Shown here: positions 16,952-28,143 of the stretch, one piece after another | How positions within the stretch are numbered: the stretch's first letter is position 1 | Layout: the number at the start of each line of letters is the position of its first letter | From: Flavobacterium sharifuzzamanii | Lineage (GTDB): Bacteria > Bacteroidota > Bacteroidia > Flavobacteriales > Flavobacteriaceae | DNA: 64,000 bases | Reading direction: 5' to 3' | NCBI RefSeq assembly: GCF_003254585.1 | Contig: NZ_QJGZ01000035.1 | Coordinates: 124,001-188,000, forward strand | Position numbers and translations under genes: made by a program | Notes under the pieces: model-generated | What the model saw: only the letters and a program-made list of their open reading frames with translations | What the model was told of the DNA's origin: nothing | The model's database searches: none

Positions 16952-17776
16952 ATGAATAATTTCAACCTAAAACGTATTTACAATACCCGCAATTATATTG
17001 AGACACATTACAATCAAATTATCTCAATAAATGCTCTTGAAGATATTTCCAGCTATTCTTACAGAAATTTACAGCGTGTTTTTTATTCTTTGTTTCAAGA
17101 AACTATTGGTGCTTACCAAACTCGGCTGAAAGTAGAAAACGGATATAAAAAACTTTTATATTCGAATAAACAAGTTTCAGATATTGCTCTTGAAATTGGT
17201 TTTGCCGATGTACAGTCTTTTTCTAAAACTTTCAAAAAACATTTTAAATGCTCTCCTTCTGCGGCACGAAATCAAAAAGAATTTCTTTTAAATGATTTTC
17301 ACCCAAAAGAACTTATTGTTTCTATTTTAGAACCCGAAATTGTTTTTGTTCCCGAAATAACCGCTTATTATTCCAGTTGCAAAACTTCATACATTAATCC
17401 TGAGATAGAAACTCTTTGGGATTCTTTATTAGAAAATGAAATTGCAGAACCCATTTCAGATTACTTTGGTATTATTACAGACGATATTCTAATTACCGAA
17501 AAATCGAAATGTACGTACGAAGCTTGTATCGTTACTGAAGCTATTATTCGAAATCTTCCAACAAAAAAACTTTTTGGTGGCAGATACGCACGTGTTTTTC
17601 ATCACGGATCTTATGAAACCCTGGAGGACACCTATCAGCAAATTTTTGGAGCATGGTTTCTCAGTAATAATTTTGAAATATCTCATTTACCAGTTATTGA
17701 ACAATACATCAAAAACGATTCAAATTGCAAAACGCCAGCTGATTATCTTACAGCTATTTATATTCCTCTTATTTAA
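16952..17776 (+). CDS. AraC-family regulator with GyrI-like effector domain
   Basis: 274 residues. The AraC/XylS double HTH is N-terminal (about 8-105): YIETHYNQIISINALEDISS, LQRVFYSLFQETIGAYQTRL, then SDIALEIGFADVQSFSKTFK and the P-x-AAR end. The GyrI/Rob-like effector-binding domain follows (about 118-274), with FGGRYARVFHHGSYETLEDT and a final YLTAIYIPLI. This order matches SoxS/Rob-like regulators that bind hydrophobic small molecules. It lies 105 nt upstream of the agmatine-deiminase lipoprotein gene and might control it. Confidence 0.9.
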   Translation: MNNFNLKRIYNTRNYIETHYNQIISINALEDISSYSYRNLQRVFYSLFQETIGAYQTRLKVENGYKKLLYSNKQVSDIALEIGFADVQSFSKTFKKHFKCSPSAARNQKEFLLNDFHPKELIVSILEPEIVFVPEITAYYSSCKTSYINPEIETLWDSLLENEIAEPISDYFGIITDDILITEKSKCTYEACIVTEAIIRNLPTKKLFGGRYARVFHHGSYETLEDTYQQIFGAWFLSNNFEISHLPVIEQYIKNDSNCKTPADYLTAIYIPLI

Positions 17777-17881
17777 ATTGTCCATTTTGGACAACTTCTC
17801 AATTACTATTTAGAAATACATTTGTCTCGTCAAGTTATCGATAAAAAATGGCATTAAACATTTAAAAATAAAACAAGTAAG

Positions 17882-19003
17882 ATGGAAAAGCTTTTTTTAA
17901 CATTATTATTAATTCCTCTAATCTCTTCTTGTCAAGGAGATGAAATAAATACAATTACAGATAAAATAGAAAATACCGAAGTTATGTATACAATGCCAGA
18001 AGAATCTGCTCCGCATGAAGGAACTTGGCTTCAATGGCCACATCAATATCAATATGGAATTGATTATAGAAATGATTTAGACGCTACATGGATTGCCATG
18101 ACTAAATCACTAATAACAAGTGAAAAAGTTTTTATTATTGCCTACGACGTCGTCGAGAAAAGCCGAATTGAAGCTTTATTACAAGAATCAGGAGTTTCAT
18201 TATCTTCTATCGAATTTAAAATTTATAAAACCGATGACGTTTGGGTAAGAGATAATGGTCCTATTTATGTAAAAGACAAAAATAATCAATTAGTTATTCA
18301 AGATTGGGGATTTAATGGTTGGGGCAAAAAAGCTGCTTTTCAAAATTGCAATATAATTCCATCAGAAATTGGTGCAGAACAAAAAATTACAATTTTAGAT
18401 TTAAACAAAACAATGATTAATGAAGGAGGAGCTGTAGAAATAGACGGAAATGGCACTTTAATGGCAACCAAAAGTTCAATCCTAAATTCAAACCGAAACC
18501 CTTCAATGACGCAGCAGCAAGCCGAAGCGAATTTTAAAAAATATCTTGGAACAACTCATTTTATTTGGTTAGACGGCAAAGCAGGAAGAGAAATTACTGA
18601 TATGCATATTGATGGATTCGCTCGTTTTGGCAATAAAAATACCATTGTAACCATGAATGAAAATGATTTATTGTATTGGGAGGTTCCTCAAAATGACATT
18701 AGTACTTTATACAATTCGAAAGATAAAAACGATAAAAATTATACTTTCCTAAAATTGCCATTGTCTAAAAATAATGTTGTCACAACTTACGGTAAAAACT
18801 TAGGATACAAAGGTTCTTATGTAAACTTTTATATTGGAAACACTGTTGTTCTGGTTCCTAATTATAATGATCCGAACGACAAAGTAGCCAATCAGCTAAT
18901 TCAAAGTTTGTATCCTACCCGAAAAGTAATTGGCATTGATGTTCGCAATTTATATGCAAACGGAGGAATGATTCATTGTGTTACGCAGCAACAGCCGAAG
19001 TAA
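17882..19003 (+). CDS. Agmatine deiminase-family (Porphyromonas-type peptidylarginine deiminase) lipoprotein
   Basis: 373 residues. Signal peptide with lipobox LLIPLISSCQG (Cys17). The guanidine-hydrolase fold is complete: MPEESAPHEGTWLQWPH near 38, DDVWVRDNGPIYVKD near 117, MINEGGAVEIDGNGTL near 178, ITDMHIDGFARFG near 239 (catalytic His) and NGGMIHCVTQQQP near 361 (catalytic Cys). The family includes agmatine deiminase and the P. gingivalis PPAD. The export signal suggests action on extracytoplasmic agmatine or peptidyl-arginine rather than polyamine synthesis. Which one cannot be told from sequence. Confidence 0.88.
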   Translation: MEKLFLTLLLIPLISSCQGDEINTITDKIENTEVMYTMPEESAPHEGTWLQWPHQYQYGIDYRNDLDATWIAMTKSLITSEKVFIIAYDVVEKSRIEALLQESGVSLSSIEFKIYKTDDVWVRDNGPIYVKDKNNQLVIQDWGFNGWGKKAAFQNCNIIPSEIGAEQKITILDLNKTMINEGGAVEIDGNGTLMATKSSILNSNRNPSMTQQQAEANFKKYLGTTHFIWLDGKAGREITDMHIDGFARFGNKNTIVTMNENDLLYWEVPQNDISTLYNSKDKNDKNYTFLKLPLSKNNVVTTYGKNLGYKGSYVNFYIGNTVVLVPNYNDPNDKVANQLIQSLYPTRKVIGIDVRNLYANGGMIHCVTQQQPK

Positions 19004-19007
19004 AAAG

Positions 19008-19075
19008 GTTTCAAATTTCAGGTTATTTTTTGTTTCAGGTTTAATCCCAAGACAAAACAACCTGAAATTTGAAAC
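19008..19075. repeat. 17-bp perfect inverted repeat (bidirectional hairpin)
   Basis: GTTTCAAATTTCAGGTT 19008-19024 is the exact reverse complement of 19059-19075. It fills the gap between the convergent agmatine-deiminase-like and DUF genes. Confidence 0.85.
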
Positions 19076-19086
19076 AACTAAAAGTT

Positions 19087-19830
19087 TTATCCATTATAAG
19101 TAATAGAAGTTATTATTCTATCATTAATTTCTATATCCAACAGATGATCCCTAAAAAAATCATCTCCACCTACAATTGAAGTAGAAATATTTCCATGCTC
19201 ATCTATAAATATTTCTGCTCTATATATTTCCAAAGTATCATACCAATCACTATCTGCTTTTTGTTCTACATTTACATCACATTCATTATTATAAAAATTA
19301 ATCAATTCCTTTTTACAATCTCCTAACCAAGCTATATAAATAATAATCTTATCAAAAAAAGAATCAATATCTTCATTAGGAAGATATATTGAGAGCTTTC
19401 CATCTTTGATTAATTTATTAAATATGACTAGTTTTCTATTCTTGATTTCAAACTTATTTTCCTGTTTTTTAGACAATTCAAAATCACTTAATTTAATTAT
19501 TGGTTGCTCTTTTTTTTCTCGAAGCTTTCTAACATCTTTAATGATAAAATTATTCTCATGAGATTTTGCTTTCTGTTCTAACACATATAATTTAGAAACA
19601 TCTTTACTATTTTTCGGATCTGCTGTTTCTTTAAAAGTTTCATATGCCGATCTATGAAAACATAAAAGAATGTACACATTTGAGAGAACTAAATTTTCCT
19701 GTTTGCTTTTCTCAATGTTTTCTAACTCATATAAAAGGTCATACATTTTCTCAACACTTTCTTTTGAACCATTCGACTTTCTAAATTTATTAGAAAACTC
19801 GATATACTCTTTCATATAATTTTTATTCAT
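19087..19830 (-). CDS. Hypothetical protein, DUF2262/immunity-like C-terminal domain
   Basis: 247 residues, no signal peptide. The N-terminal half is helical and charged. The C-terminal half (about 135-247) has an alternating strand-helix pattern with LPNEDIDSFFDKIIIYIAWL and EIFIDEHGNISTSIVGGDDF, then LLDIEINDRI. This arrangement recalls DUF2262/DUF2004 domains common among polymorphic-toxin immunity proteins, but the match is weak. The SMI1/KNR4 gene ends 22 nt upstream on the same strand, so the two form a likely operon. No toxin gene is nearby. Confidence 0.5.
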   Translation of the reverse strand: MNKNYMKEYIEFSNKFRKSNGSKESVEKMYDLLYELENIEKSKQENLVLSNVYILLCFHRSAYETFKETADPKNSKDVSKLYVLEQKAKSHENNFIIKDVRKLREKKEQPIIKLSDFELSKKQENKFEIKNRKLVIFNKLIKDGKLSIYLPNEDIDSFFDKIIIYIAWLGDCKKELINFYNNECDVNVEQKADSDWYDTLEIYRAEIFIDEHGNISTSIVGGDDFFRDHLLDIEINDRIITSITYNG

Positions 19831-19852
19831 TTACACATAGTATATTTTAATC

Positions 19853-20395
19853 TTATTCTTCAATGCTACTTCTTTTTATAAAATCATAGAAATCCTCATA
19901 CTTGTCATTAACTTGGTCGGGAAATTCATGATCCCATAATACAACCGGATAGTTATTATCTCCATTGTTTCTATTAGTGTCAAAACAAAGATATCCCCAA
20001 TCTTCCCACATAGCAAAAGGAATTAATCCATTATCTATCAAATCATCTTTCAAATGTTCATGAAAAATTTTTTCTACCAATGACATTTTCCAACTATTAA
20101 TAGGGTGTTCAAAAAATGACGCTTCTGAGATGTGAAGCTCATAAAAATGTTTATACTTCAAAAACATTTTATAATCCTCAGGAAATTCACAACCAATCTG
20201 ATTCTGTAATTCTTCAATTTCATCATCTGTTACCGTACTAGCAACAGGAAACCAAGTTTTCCATTCCTCACTATTATCCTGATTAGGATCTGCCATTTCT
20301 AGTTCAATTTTTTGAGGAAGTATGTTTCCATTAAATTCAATAAGGTTATTCAGATTTAGATCTATAATTTTTTTTATGATTTCTCCATTTTCCAT
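19853..20395 (-). CDS. SMI1/KNR4 family protein (immunity-like)
   Basis: 180 residues. The SMI1/KNR4 domain spans about 50-178: TDDEIEELQNQIGCEFPEDY is the hallmark 'eeeI..lE..lg..lP.dY..fL' opening, LIPFAMWEDWGYLCFDTNRN follows, and the end is YEDFYDFIKRS. In bacteria SMI1/KNR4 proteins are mainly immunity proteins for polymorphic or contact-dependent toxins. The pair with the DUF-containing gene downstream lies between trmD and rplS, with no cognate toxin visible, so they may be orphan immunity genes. Confidence 0.88.
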   Translation of the reverse strand: MENGEIIKKIIDLNLNNLIEFNGNILPQKIELEMADPNQDNSEEWKTWFPVASTVTDDEIEELQNQIGCEFPEDYKMFLKYKHFYELHISEASFFEHPINSWKMSLVEKIFHEHLKDDLIDNGLIPFAMWEDWGYLCFDTNRNNGDNNYPVVLWDHEFPDQVNDKYEDFYDFIKRSSIEE

Positions 20396-20586
20396 ATTAC
20401 ATTGAAATAATTTTAAGTTTTTTATTCTAATATTTTTATCTCATATTTTCAAAATTAGTAAAAAAAAACCTATGTTTTAATAAAAAAACCTGTCCTCAAT
20501 TCATTTAAAATTTATTACACTAAACATCTTCTTATCAATAATTTAAAATTTTTACAATTTATAATTCATAATTTATAATTATTTTC

Positions 20587-20594
20587 TACATTTG
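20587..20594 (+). promoter_or_regulatory. -7 element of rplS (TACATTTG)
   Basis: TACATTTG fits TAnnTTTG; transcription would begin near 20600, leaving about 67 nt of 5' leader before ATG 20668. Its presence shows rplS has its own promoter and does not rely on trmD. Confidence 0.6.
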
Positions 20595-20599
20595 CACCC

Positions 20600-20667
20600 G
20601 AATTTGACCAACCTCTGGCGAGATCCGTGAATGTTGCTCTAATATAAAAACCATAATTTAAATTATC
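20600..20667 (+). ncRNA. Putative L19 (rplS) mRNA leader
   Basis: Between the promoter and ATG 20668 lies a short, less AT-rich segment containing GACCAACCTCTGGCGAGATC and GTGAATGTTGCTC, standing out from the AT-rich flanks. Ribosomal-protein leaders have been described for L19 in Flavobacteria, so an autoregulatory RNA here is plausible. No fold was computed and no consensus was matched base by base; the call rests on position and composition. Confidence 0.4.
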
Positions 20668-21018
20668 ATGGCAGATTTATTAAAATTCGTTCAAGACGAA
20701 TTCGTTGCTAAAAAAGATTTCCCAGATTTCGGAGCTGGAGACACAATCACTGTTTTCTACGAAATTAAAGAGGGTGAAAAAACAAGAACTCAGTTCTTTA
20801 AAGGAGTTGTGATTCAAAGAAGAGGTTCTGGAGTTACAGAAACTTTTACTATCCGTAAAATGTCTGGATCTGTTGGTGTTGAGCGTATCTTCCCAGTAAA
20901 CTTACCAGCTTTACAAAAAATCGAAATTAACAAGAAAGGTGCTGTACGTAGAGCTAGAATTTTCTACTTCAGACAACTTACTGGTAAAAAAGCTAAGATT
21001 AAAGATAAAAGAAGATAA
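20668..21018 (+). CDS. rplS: 50S ribosomal protein L19
   Basis: 116 residues, full length. The diagnostic stretch FGAGDTITVFYEIKEGEKTR, the QFFKGVVIQRRGSG segment and the RRARIFYFRQLTGKKAKIKD tail are all present. L19 sits at the 30S-50S interface. It has its own promoter and terminator. Confidence 0.98.
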   Translation: MADLLKFVQDEFVAKKDFPDFGAGDTITVFYEIKEGEKTRTQFFKGVVIQRRGSGVTETFTIRKMSGSVGVERIFPVNLPALQKIEINKKGAVRRARIFYFRQLTGKKAKIKDKRR

Positions 21019-21043
21019 TTTATTTTTTTCTAAAGTACAAAAG

Positions 21044-21079
21044 TCCCAAACTGATATTTCAGATTTGGGATTTTTTTTT
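21044..21079 (+). terminator. Terminator of rplS
   Basis: TCCCAAA 21044-21050 pairs with TTTGGGA 21064-21070; a run of T follows to 21079. Confidence 0.85.
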
Positions 21080-21227
21080 GTTTTAAAACTTATGGAAACT
21101 CTCTAGAAAGTTCTCTCTACCGCTTTATTTATCTTTGAACTGAATTTTTTTTTTCAATAATAAATTTAAATCATAAAATTTTACTTACATTCGTAGTCAT
21201 TAACAAACATTTAACAGTATTAACACT

Positions 21228-22323
21228 ATGAAAACCAAAAAAAACCATTAAAATTTTATGTTTATTACTTTTTTCAATTATTTTTTCAAATTGTGAAAAT
21301 GAAAGTACAATCCAATCTAATGCCAACCCAGCGGTTATTGAAGCAAAAAATTGGCTTGAAAAAAATAATCCAAAATTAACAATTCTGAATTATACTAAAC
21401 AAATTGATTGGGATCAAGCCATAATAACTGATGGTAGCAAAGGGAAGGTTGTAGAGGTTCCTATTACTTTAAACAATAATACAGAAATAAAAAAAGGAGA
21501 TAAAATAATTAAATCTTACAATAGATTGATGTTTATTAAAGACAATAAACTTACATACAAACTATCGCATGTTTTAATCACAAGTGAAAAAGAAAATTTT
21601 GACCTCAAGGATGAAAATTTTAATTTTTACAACATAAAAACAGATTTTGAAGGCACTGTAACCGTCTTAAATATTGATGATAAAATAGATTCTTATAGTA
21701 CAATTTCAAAAAAATCTATAACTTCAACAAGCAACAAAACAAAACTTGAAGAACAAGTTTGTACTTATGTTGTCAAAACCTATGACGATGGAAGTTATGA
21801 TGTAATGTATTTACTATACTGCACTGGTGGTAGTGGCACTGGTGGTGGTTCAGGTGATGGTTCAGGTGGTTATGGCGACAATCCTAATCCAGAACCAAAT
21901 CCATGTGAAGAAAGCATAAATAACCTTATCGCTTCTTCTTACCCAACCTCAGAATTTTTAGGATCAACAATTATCGAAGAAAACGGCGTAACTAGAAGAA
22001 AAAATTATAAATGGATAATTTTCTCAGGACCCGGATATACTTTAAACTCTAGCGAAACAGGTACACATCAAAAAGTTACAAATTCTGACCCTTCATTGCA
22101 ATGGCAATGGGTAAGCTTAACACACAATGCTATTTATAAAGAAGGAATTGTCGCTGGAGGGGAAATATCAAACTCTTTAATATATGCTCAACCAACTATT
22201 GGACTATATAATTCTATTATGGATTTAAACTATAACGTCACTTTTTCACGTTCTGTATGTGGCCAACCCACTTCAAAAGAAAAAAATTATAGCGCTGTAC
22301 ATAATTTCAATATAAATGACTAA
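21228..22323 (+). pseudogene. Secreted Gly-rich lipoprotein gene with frameshift in an A8 tract
   Basis: ATG 21228 opens MKTKK and then meets TAA after eight codons. If the A run 21237-21244 had seven A instead of eight, the frame would continue as MKTKKTIKILCLLLFSIIFS followed by NCENEST, a textbook lipoprotein signal, and stay open to 22323 (about 364 residues). In the present sequence only internal starts such as ATG 21526 are available, giving 265 residues without export signal. The mature part has a CTGGSGTGGGSGDGSGGYGD linker and two Cys-containing flanks. No family is recognised. The cause may be mutation, phase variation or a sequencing error. Confidence 0.7.
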
Positions 22324-23071
22324 AATCAATAAAGCTGCAAGCTCAAAAATATTATTAGCAATTTTTGGGCTTACAATATTTTCGTTTATTATATCATCTT
22401 TCATTAGAAAGACTGAAAAAAATGAAATTACCAAAACATATATACATAATAGTTTTCCCGTTTTTAAATCTGATGCAAGTTTTTTTATAGTAAATGACAG
22501 TGTTGCGGTCATTAACTATAAAAATTATGCCTTATATGAATTTGAAGACATATTTAACATTCAAAACGATTCAGCAATTATTAATGAAAAAGTAATTAAC
22601 AAGTACTTTTTACTTAAAGAAAAAGAGTCATATGGATACTATTATGATTCTCTAAATGCTAAGACTGGAAAAAGAATTAGAATGGATTCCATTCTGAGTA
22701 AAAAAGCATATTATAAACAGACCTTTTACTTTCCGTCACTTATGCAATTTATTAGTTCCAAAAAAGATCAAAATGGCTATAAATTAATAGAAAAATATAA
22801 ATGTAAAACAAAAGTAGATCTAACCTATCCAGATACCATAATAGTATATTTTTCAAACAAAATGAAAAATACAAGTTTCACCTTATCTAAAGATCTTGAT
22901 TCAATAAAAAAAATGAAAGTAGTAAAAATGAGGGCTATATTTAACTCCCAATTTATCAAAGGTAACCCTAATAAATTTCCACAATACGAATATAAGTTTG
23001 AACTAAAGCAAGATTCAATTTCTAATCTAAAAAAATATCAAGATTTTATTGAAAAAAAAATTAGTAGATAA
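22316..23071 (+). CDS. Hypothetical membrane-anchored protein
   Basis: 251 residues. One N-terminal membrane segment (about 11-29, ILLAIFGLTIFSFIISSFI) is followed by a long extracytoplasmic region rich in Lys, Tyr and Asn. The start overlaps the stop of the frameshifted lipoprotein gene by 8 nt, so the two are translationally coupled and likely share a function. No family is recognised. Codon use and composition are more AT-rich than the housekeeping neighbours, suggesting an accessory gene. Confidence 0.65.
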   Translation: MTKINKAASSKILLAIFGLTIFSFIISSFIRKTEKNEITKTYIHNSFPVFKSDASFFIVNDSVAVINYKNYALYEFEDIFNIQNDSAIINEKVINKYFLLKEKESYGYYYDSLNAKTGKRIRMDSILSKKAYYKQTFYFPSLMQFISSKKDQNGYKLIEKYKCKTKVDLTYPDTIIVYFSNKMKNTSFTLSKDLDSIKKMKVVKMRAIFNSQFIKGNPNKFPQYEYKFELKQDSISNLKKYQDFIEKKISR

Positions 23072-23111
23072 TTTAATATTTTTATAATAATTTACACTGA
23101 GATGTTATAAA

Positions 23112-23147
23112 AAACTCGTTTCATACTGCTTGAAACGAGTTTTTTTT
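23112..23147 (+). terminator. Terminator of the lipoprotein/membrane protein pair
   Basis: AAACTCGTTTCA 23112-23123 pairs perfectly with TGAAACGAGTTT 23131-23142, then T residues. Confidence 0.9.
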
Positions 23148-23287
23148 ATGTTCTATTTTCATCGCTAACAAAACTGTAATTTTTTAATACCAAAATCATC
23201 GATTTAGCAATTTAACGAGCTCGAAATAACAATCTGTTAATTTCGTCTTTTCTTATCAAAACTCAACCGTTTTCGTTGTGATTTTAT

Positions 23288-23295
23288 TATATTTG
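23288..23295 (+). promoter_or_regulatory. -7 element of the isocitrate dehydrogenase gene (TATATTTG)
   Basis: TATATTTG fits TAnnTTTG about 75 nt before ATG 23370. The -33 box is not obvious. Confidence 0.5.
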
Positions 23296-23357
23296 CTCCG
23301 CTCATTTTGAGCCGAATATATCTTTTACATCGTTAACTCCTGACGATACGATTATAA

Positions 23358-25589
<2,232 letters not shown>

Positions 25590-25620
25590 TTCAGAATACA
25601 TTTTGTATTTCTAAATAAGT

Positions 25621-25653
25621 AAAAGGACAACTCGAAAGGTTGTCCTTTTTTTA
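25621..25653 (+). terminator. Terminator of icd
   Basis: AAAAGGACAAC 25621-25631 and GTTGTCCTTTT 25639-25649 form an 11-bp stem with a T run. Confidence 0.9.
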
Positions 25654-25731
25654 TCTTAACTTATGTTTAACAAAAATTCCGTAAGAATATGTAGTAAGAA
25701 TTTGTTAACTATGTAAATCAAAATCAACATA

Positions 25732-28113
25732 ATGATTACAAAAAATACCTGCACATTTTTTCTTTTTATTCTTACGATTTTCACCTCATTTGCGCAGGAA
25801 AAATTCACTCTTAGCGGAACTATCAGCGACAGCAAAAACAACGAAACTTTAATTGGAGTAAATATCTTTATTCCTTCCCTAAAAATAGGAACTACAACCA
25901 ACGAATACGGTTTTTATTCACTTTCTGCACCTAAAGGAGAATACGAAATCGAAATCAGCTATGTTGGTTATCAAACTATTGAAAAACATATTTCTCTAAA
26001 TCAAGATACAAAAAGCAATTTCTTAATTAAAGAAGGTGGCGAAGAACTCCAAGAAGTTGTCATTACAGAAAACAAAGGCAAAATAAATGTCAAATCGCCA
26101 GAAATGAGCGTGAACAAACTCTCTATTTCGACCATAAAAAAAATGCCTGTTGTTTTAGGAGAAGTTGATGTTTTAAAATCCATTTTACTTCTTCCAGGCG
26201 TTACTAATGCAGGCGAAGGTGCTTCAGGATTTAATGTCCGCGGAGGCGGTGCAGATCAAAACCTGATTCTTTTAGATGAAGCAACTATCTTTAATTCTTC
26301 TCATGTTTTCGGATTCTTTTCTGTATTTAATCCCGATGCCATTAAAGATTTAAAACTGTATAAAGGTGGAATTCCAGCACGCTATGGCGGAAGAGCTTCT
26401 TCTGTTTTAGAAATTTATCAAAAAGACGGAAGCAGTAAAGATTTTCACATGAATGGCGGTATCGGATTAATTTCGAGCCGTTTATTGGCTGAAGGCCCAA
26501 TTGTAAAAGACAAAGGTTCTTTTCTGATTGGAGGACGAGCTTCTTATGCCCATCTTTTTCTAAAGTTCTCTGAAGATGATAAAGATAATGCGGCCTATTT
26601 TTATGACTTAAATACCAAATTAAGCTATAAACTCAACGATAACAACAGTTTGTATTTATCCGGTTATTTTGGTCGAGACGTTTTTAGATTAAACAAAAGC
26701 TTTACCAATACGTACGGAAATTCAACTTTAAACCTAAGATGGAATCATTTATATTCTAATAAATTATTCTCCAATCTCTCCTTAATTTACAGCGATTATT
26801 ATTACGGATTAGATCTTGATTTTGCGGGATTCAACTGGGATTCTGGAATCAAAAACTACAACATTAAATACGATTTCAAACATTATCTTTCAGATAAACT
26901 AAAACTGAATTATGGCGTAAACGGAATCTACTATGATTTTAATCCCGGAACCATAAAACCAACTGGCGAGGATTCAGGAATAAATCCTGATCAATTAGAC
27001 AAAAAATACGCTTTTGAACCTTCTGTTTATTTGGATGCAGAAAGTCAGCTTTCTAAAAAAATTACTGTTGCTTACGGATTGCGATACAGCTTATTTTACA
27101 GATTAGGCGCTTCGACCATTAATTATTATGACAATAATCAAGCCGTGGTTTTTAATTCTGATATGCAGATTTACGAAAAAGGAACACCAACCTCAACTCA
27201 GTATTTCAGTAAAAACAAAGTCATTCAGAGTTATGATAATTTTGAGCCGCGTTTTTCTCTTTCTTATCAATTAAATGAAGATCAATCCATAAAAGCGAGT
27301 TACAACAGAATGGCGCAATATCTTCAATTAATTTCTAACACCTCTTCTCCTACTCCGCTTGATGTTTGGATGCCAAGCGACAATTATATAAAACCGCAGC
27401 TTGCAGATCAAGTAGCTCTAGGCTATTTTAGAAATTTTTCAAATGACGCATACTCCTTAGAAGTAGAAACGTACTATAAGAAAATACAAAACAGATTAGA
27501 TTATATAGACGGTGCCGATTTAATTGCCAACAATGCTATCGAACAGGTTATTTTAAACGGCCACATGCGCTCGTACGGTTTAGAACTCATGGTTAAGAAA
27601 AACAAAGGTCGATTTAATGGCTGGATTTCATATACATTATCAAGATCTGAACAGCAGACTCCTGGAAGAACGCCAGAAGAAACAGGGATTAATAATGGAA
27701 AATGGTACGCATCGGCTTATGACAAAACACACAATTTAGCCGTTACATCGGCTTATAATTTAAATGATAAATGGTCTTTTGGTGCTAACTTCATATTGCA
27801 GTCAGGACAACCTGTAACATATCCGAATGGGCAATATGAGTATTTAGGAATTGTAGTTCCAAATTATGGTTTGCGAAATGAAAACCGTCTTCCTTCTTAC
27901 AATCATTTGGATATTTCTGCAACTTTAACGCCAAGAAAAAACAAAGAGAGAAACTGGAAAGGCGAATGGGTTTTCAGTATATATAACCTTTATAACCGAA
28001 TGAACGCGGCATCAATCAACTTCAGGCAAAATGTTGATACTGGGGTAAATGAAGCGGTGCAATTATCCATTTTCGGAATTGTACCAGCAGTAAGTTATAA
28101 TTTCAAATTCTAA
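25732..28113 (+). CDS. TonB-dependent outer-membrane receptor with carboxypeptidase-like N-domain
   Basis: 793 residues. A signal peptide ends near 21 (FTSFAQ). A carboxypeptidase-regulatory-like beta-sandwich follows (about 24-105; FTLSGTISDSKNNETLIGVN, SYVGYQTIEKHISL). The plug domain (about 115-230) has LPGVTNAGEGASGFNVRGGG and KGGIPARYGGRASSVLEI. The rest is a beta-barrel ending in Phe (SYNFKF). This type imports an unknown large ligand with TonB-ExbBD energy. It is followed by a DUF4249 lipoprotein gene, the usual companion in Bacteroidota, 30 nt downstream. Confidence 0.93.
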   Translation: MITKNTCTFFLFILTIFTSFAQEKFTLSGTISDSKNNETLIGVNIFIPSLKIGTTTNEYGFYSLSAPKGEYEIEISYVGYQTIEKHISLNQDTKSNFLIKEGGEELQEVVITENKGKINVKSPEMSVNKLSISTIKKMPVVLGEVDVLKSILLLPGVTNAGEGASGFNVRGGGADQNLILLDEATIFNSSHVFGFFSVFNPDAIKDLKLYKGGIPARYGGRASSVLEIYQKDGSSKDFHMNGGIGLISSRLLAEGPIVKDKGSFLIGGRASYAHLFLKFSEDDKDNAAYFYDLNTKLSYKLNDNNSLYLSGYFGRDVFRLNKSFTNTYGNSTLNLRWNHLYSNKLFSNLSLIYSDYYYGLDLDFAGFNWDSGIKNYNIKYDFKHYLSDKLKLNYGVNGIYYDFNPGTIKPTGEDSGINPDQLDKKYAFEPSVYLDAESQLSKKITVAYGLRYSLFYRLGASTINYYDNNQAVVFNSDMQIYEKGTPTSTQYFSKNKVIQSYDNFEPRFSLSYQLNEDQSIKASYNRMAQYLQLISNTSSPTPLDVWMPSDNYIKPQLADQVALGYFRNFSNDAYSLEVETYYKKIQNRLDYIDGADLIANNAIEQVILNGHMRSYGLELMVKKNKGRFNGWISYTLSRSEQQTPGRTPEETGINNGKWYASAYDKTHNLAVTSAYNLNDKWSFGANFILQSGQPVTYPNGQYEYLGIVVPNYGLRNENRLPSYNHLDISATLTPRKNKERNWKGEWVFSIYNLYNRMNAASINFRQNVDTGVNEAVQLSIFGIVPAVSYNFKF

Positions 28114-28143
28114 AAAATCAGTTCAAAAACTAAAGATATAATT

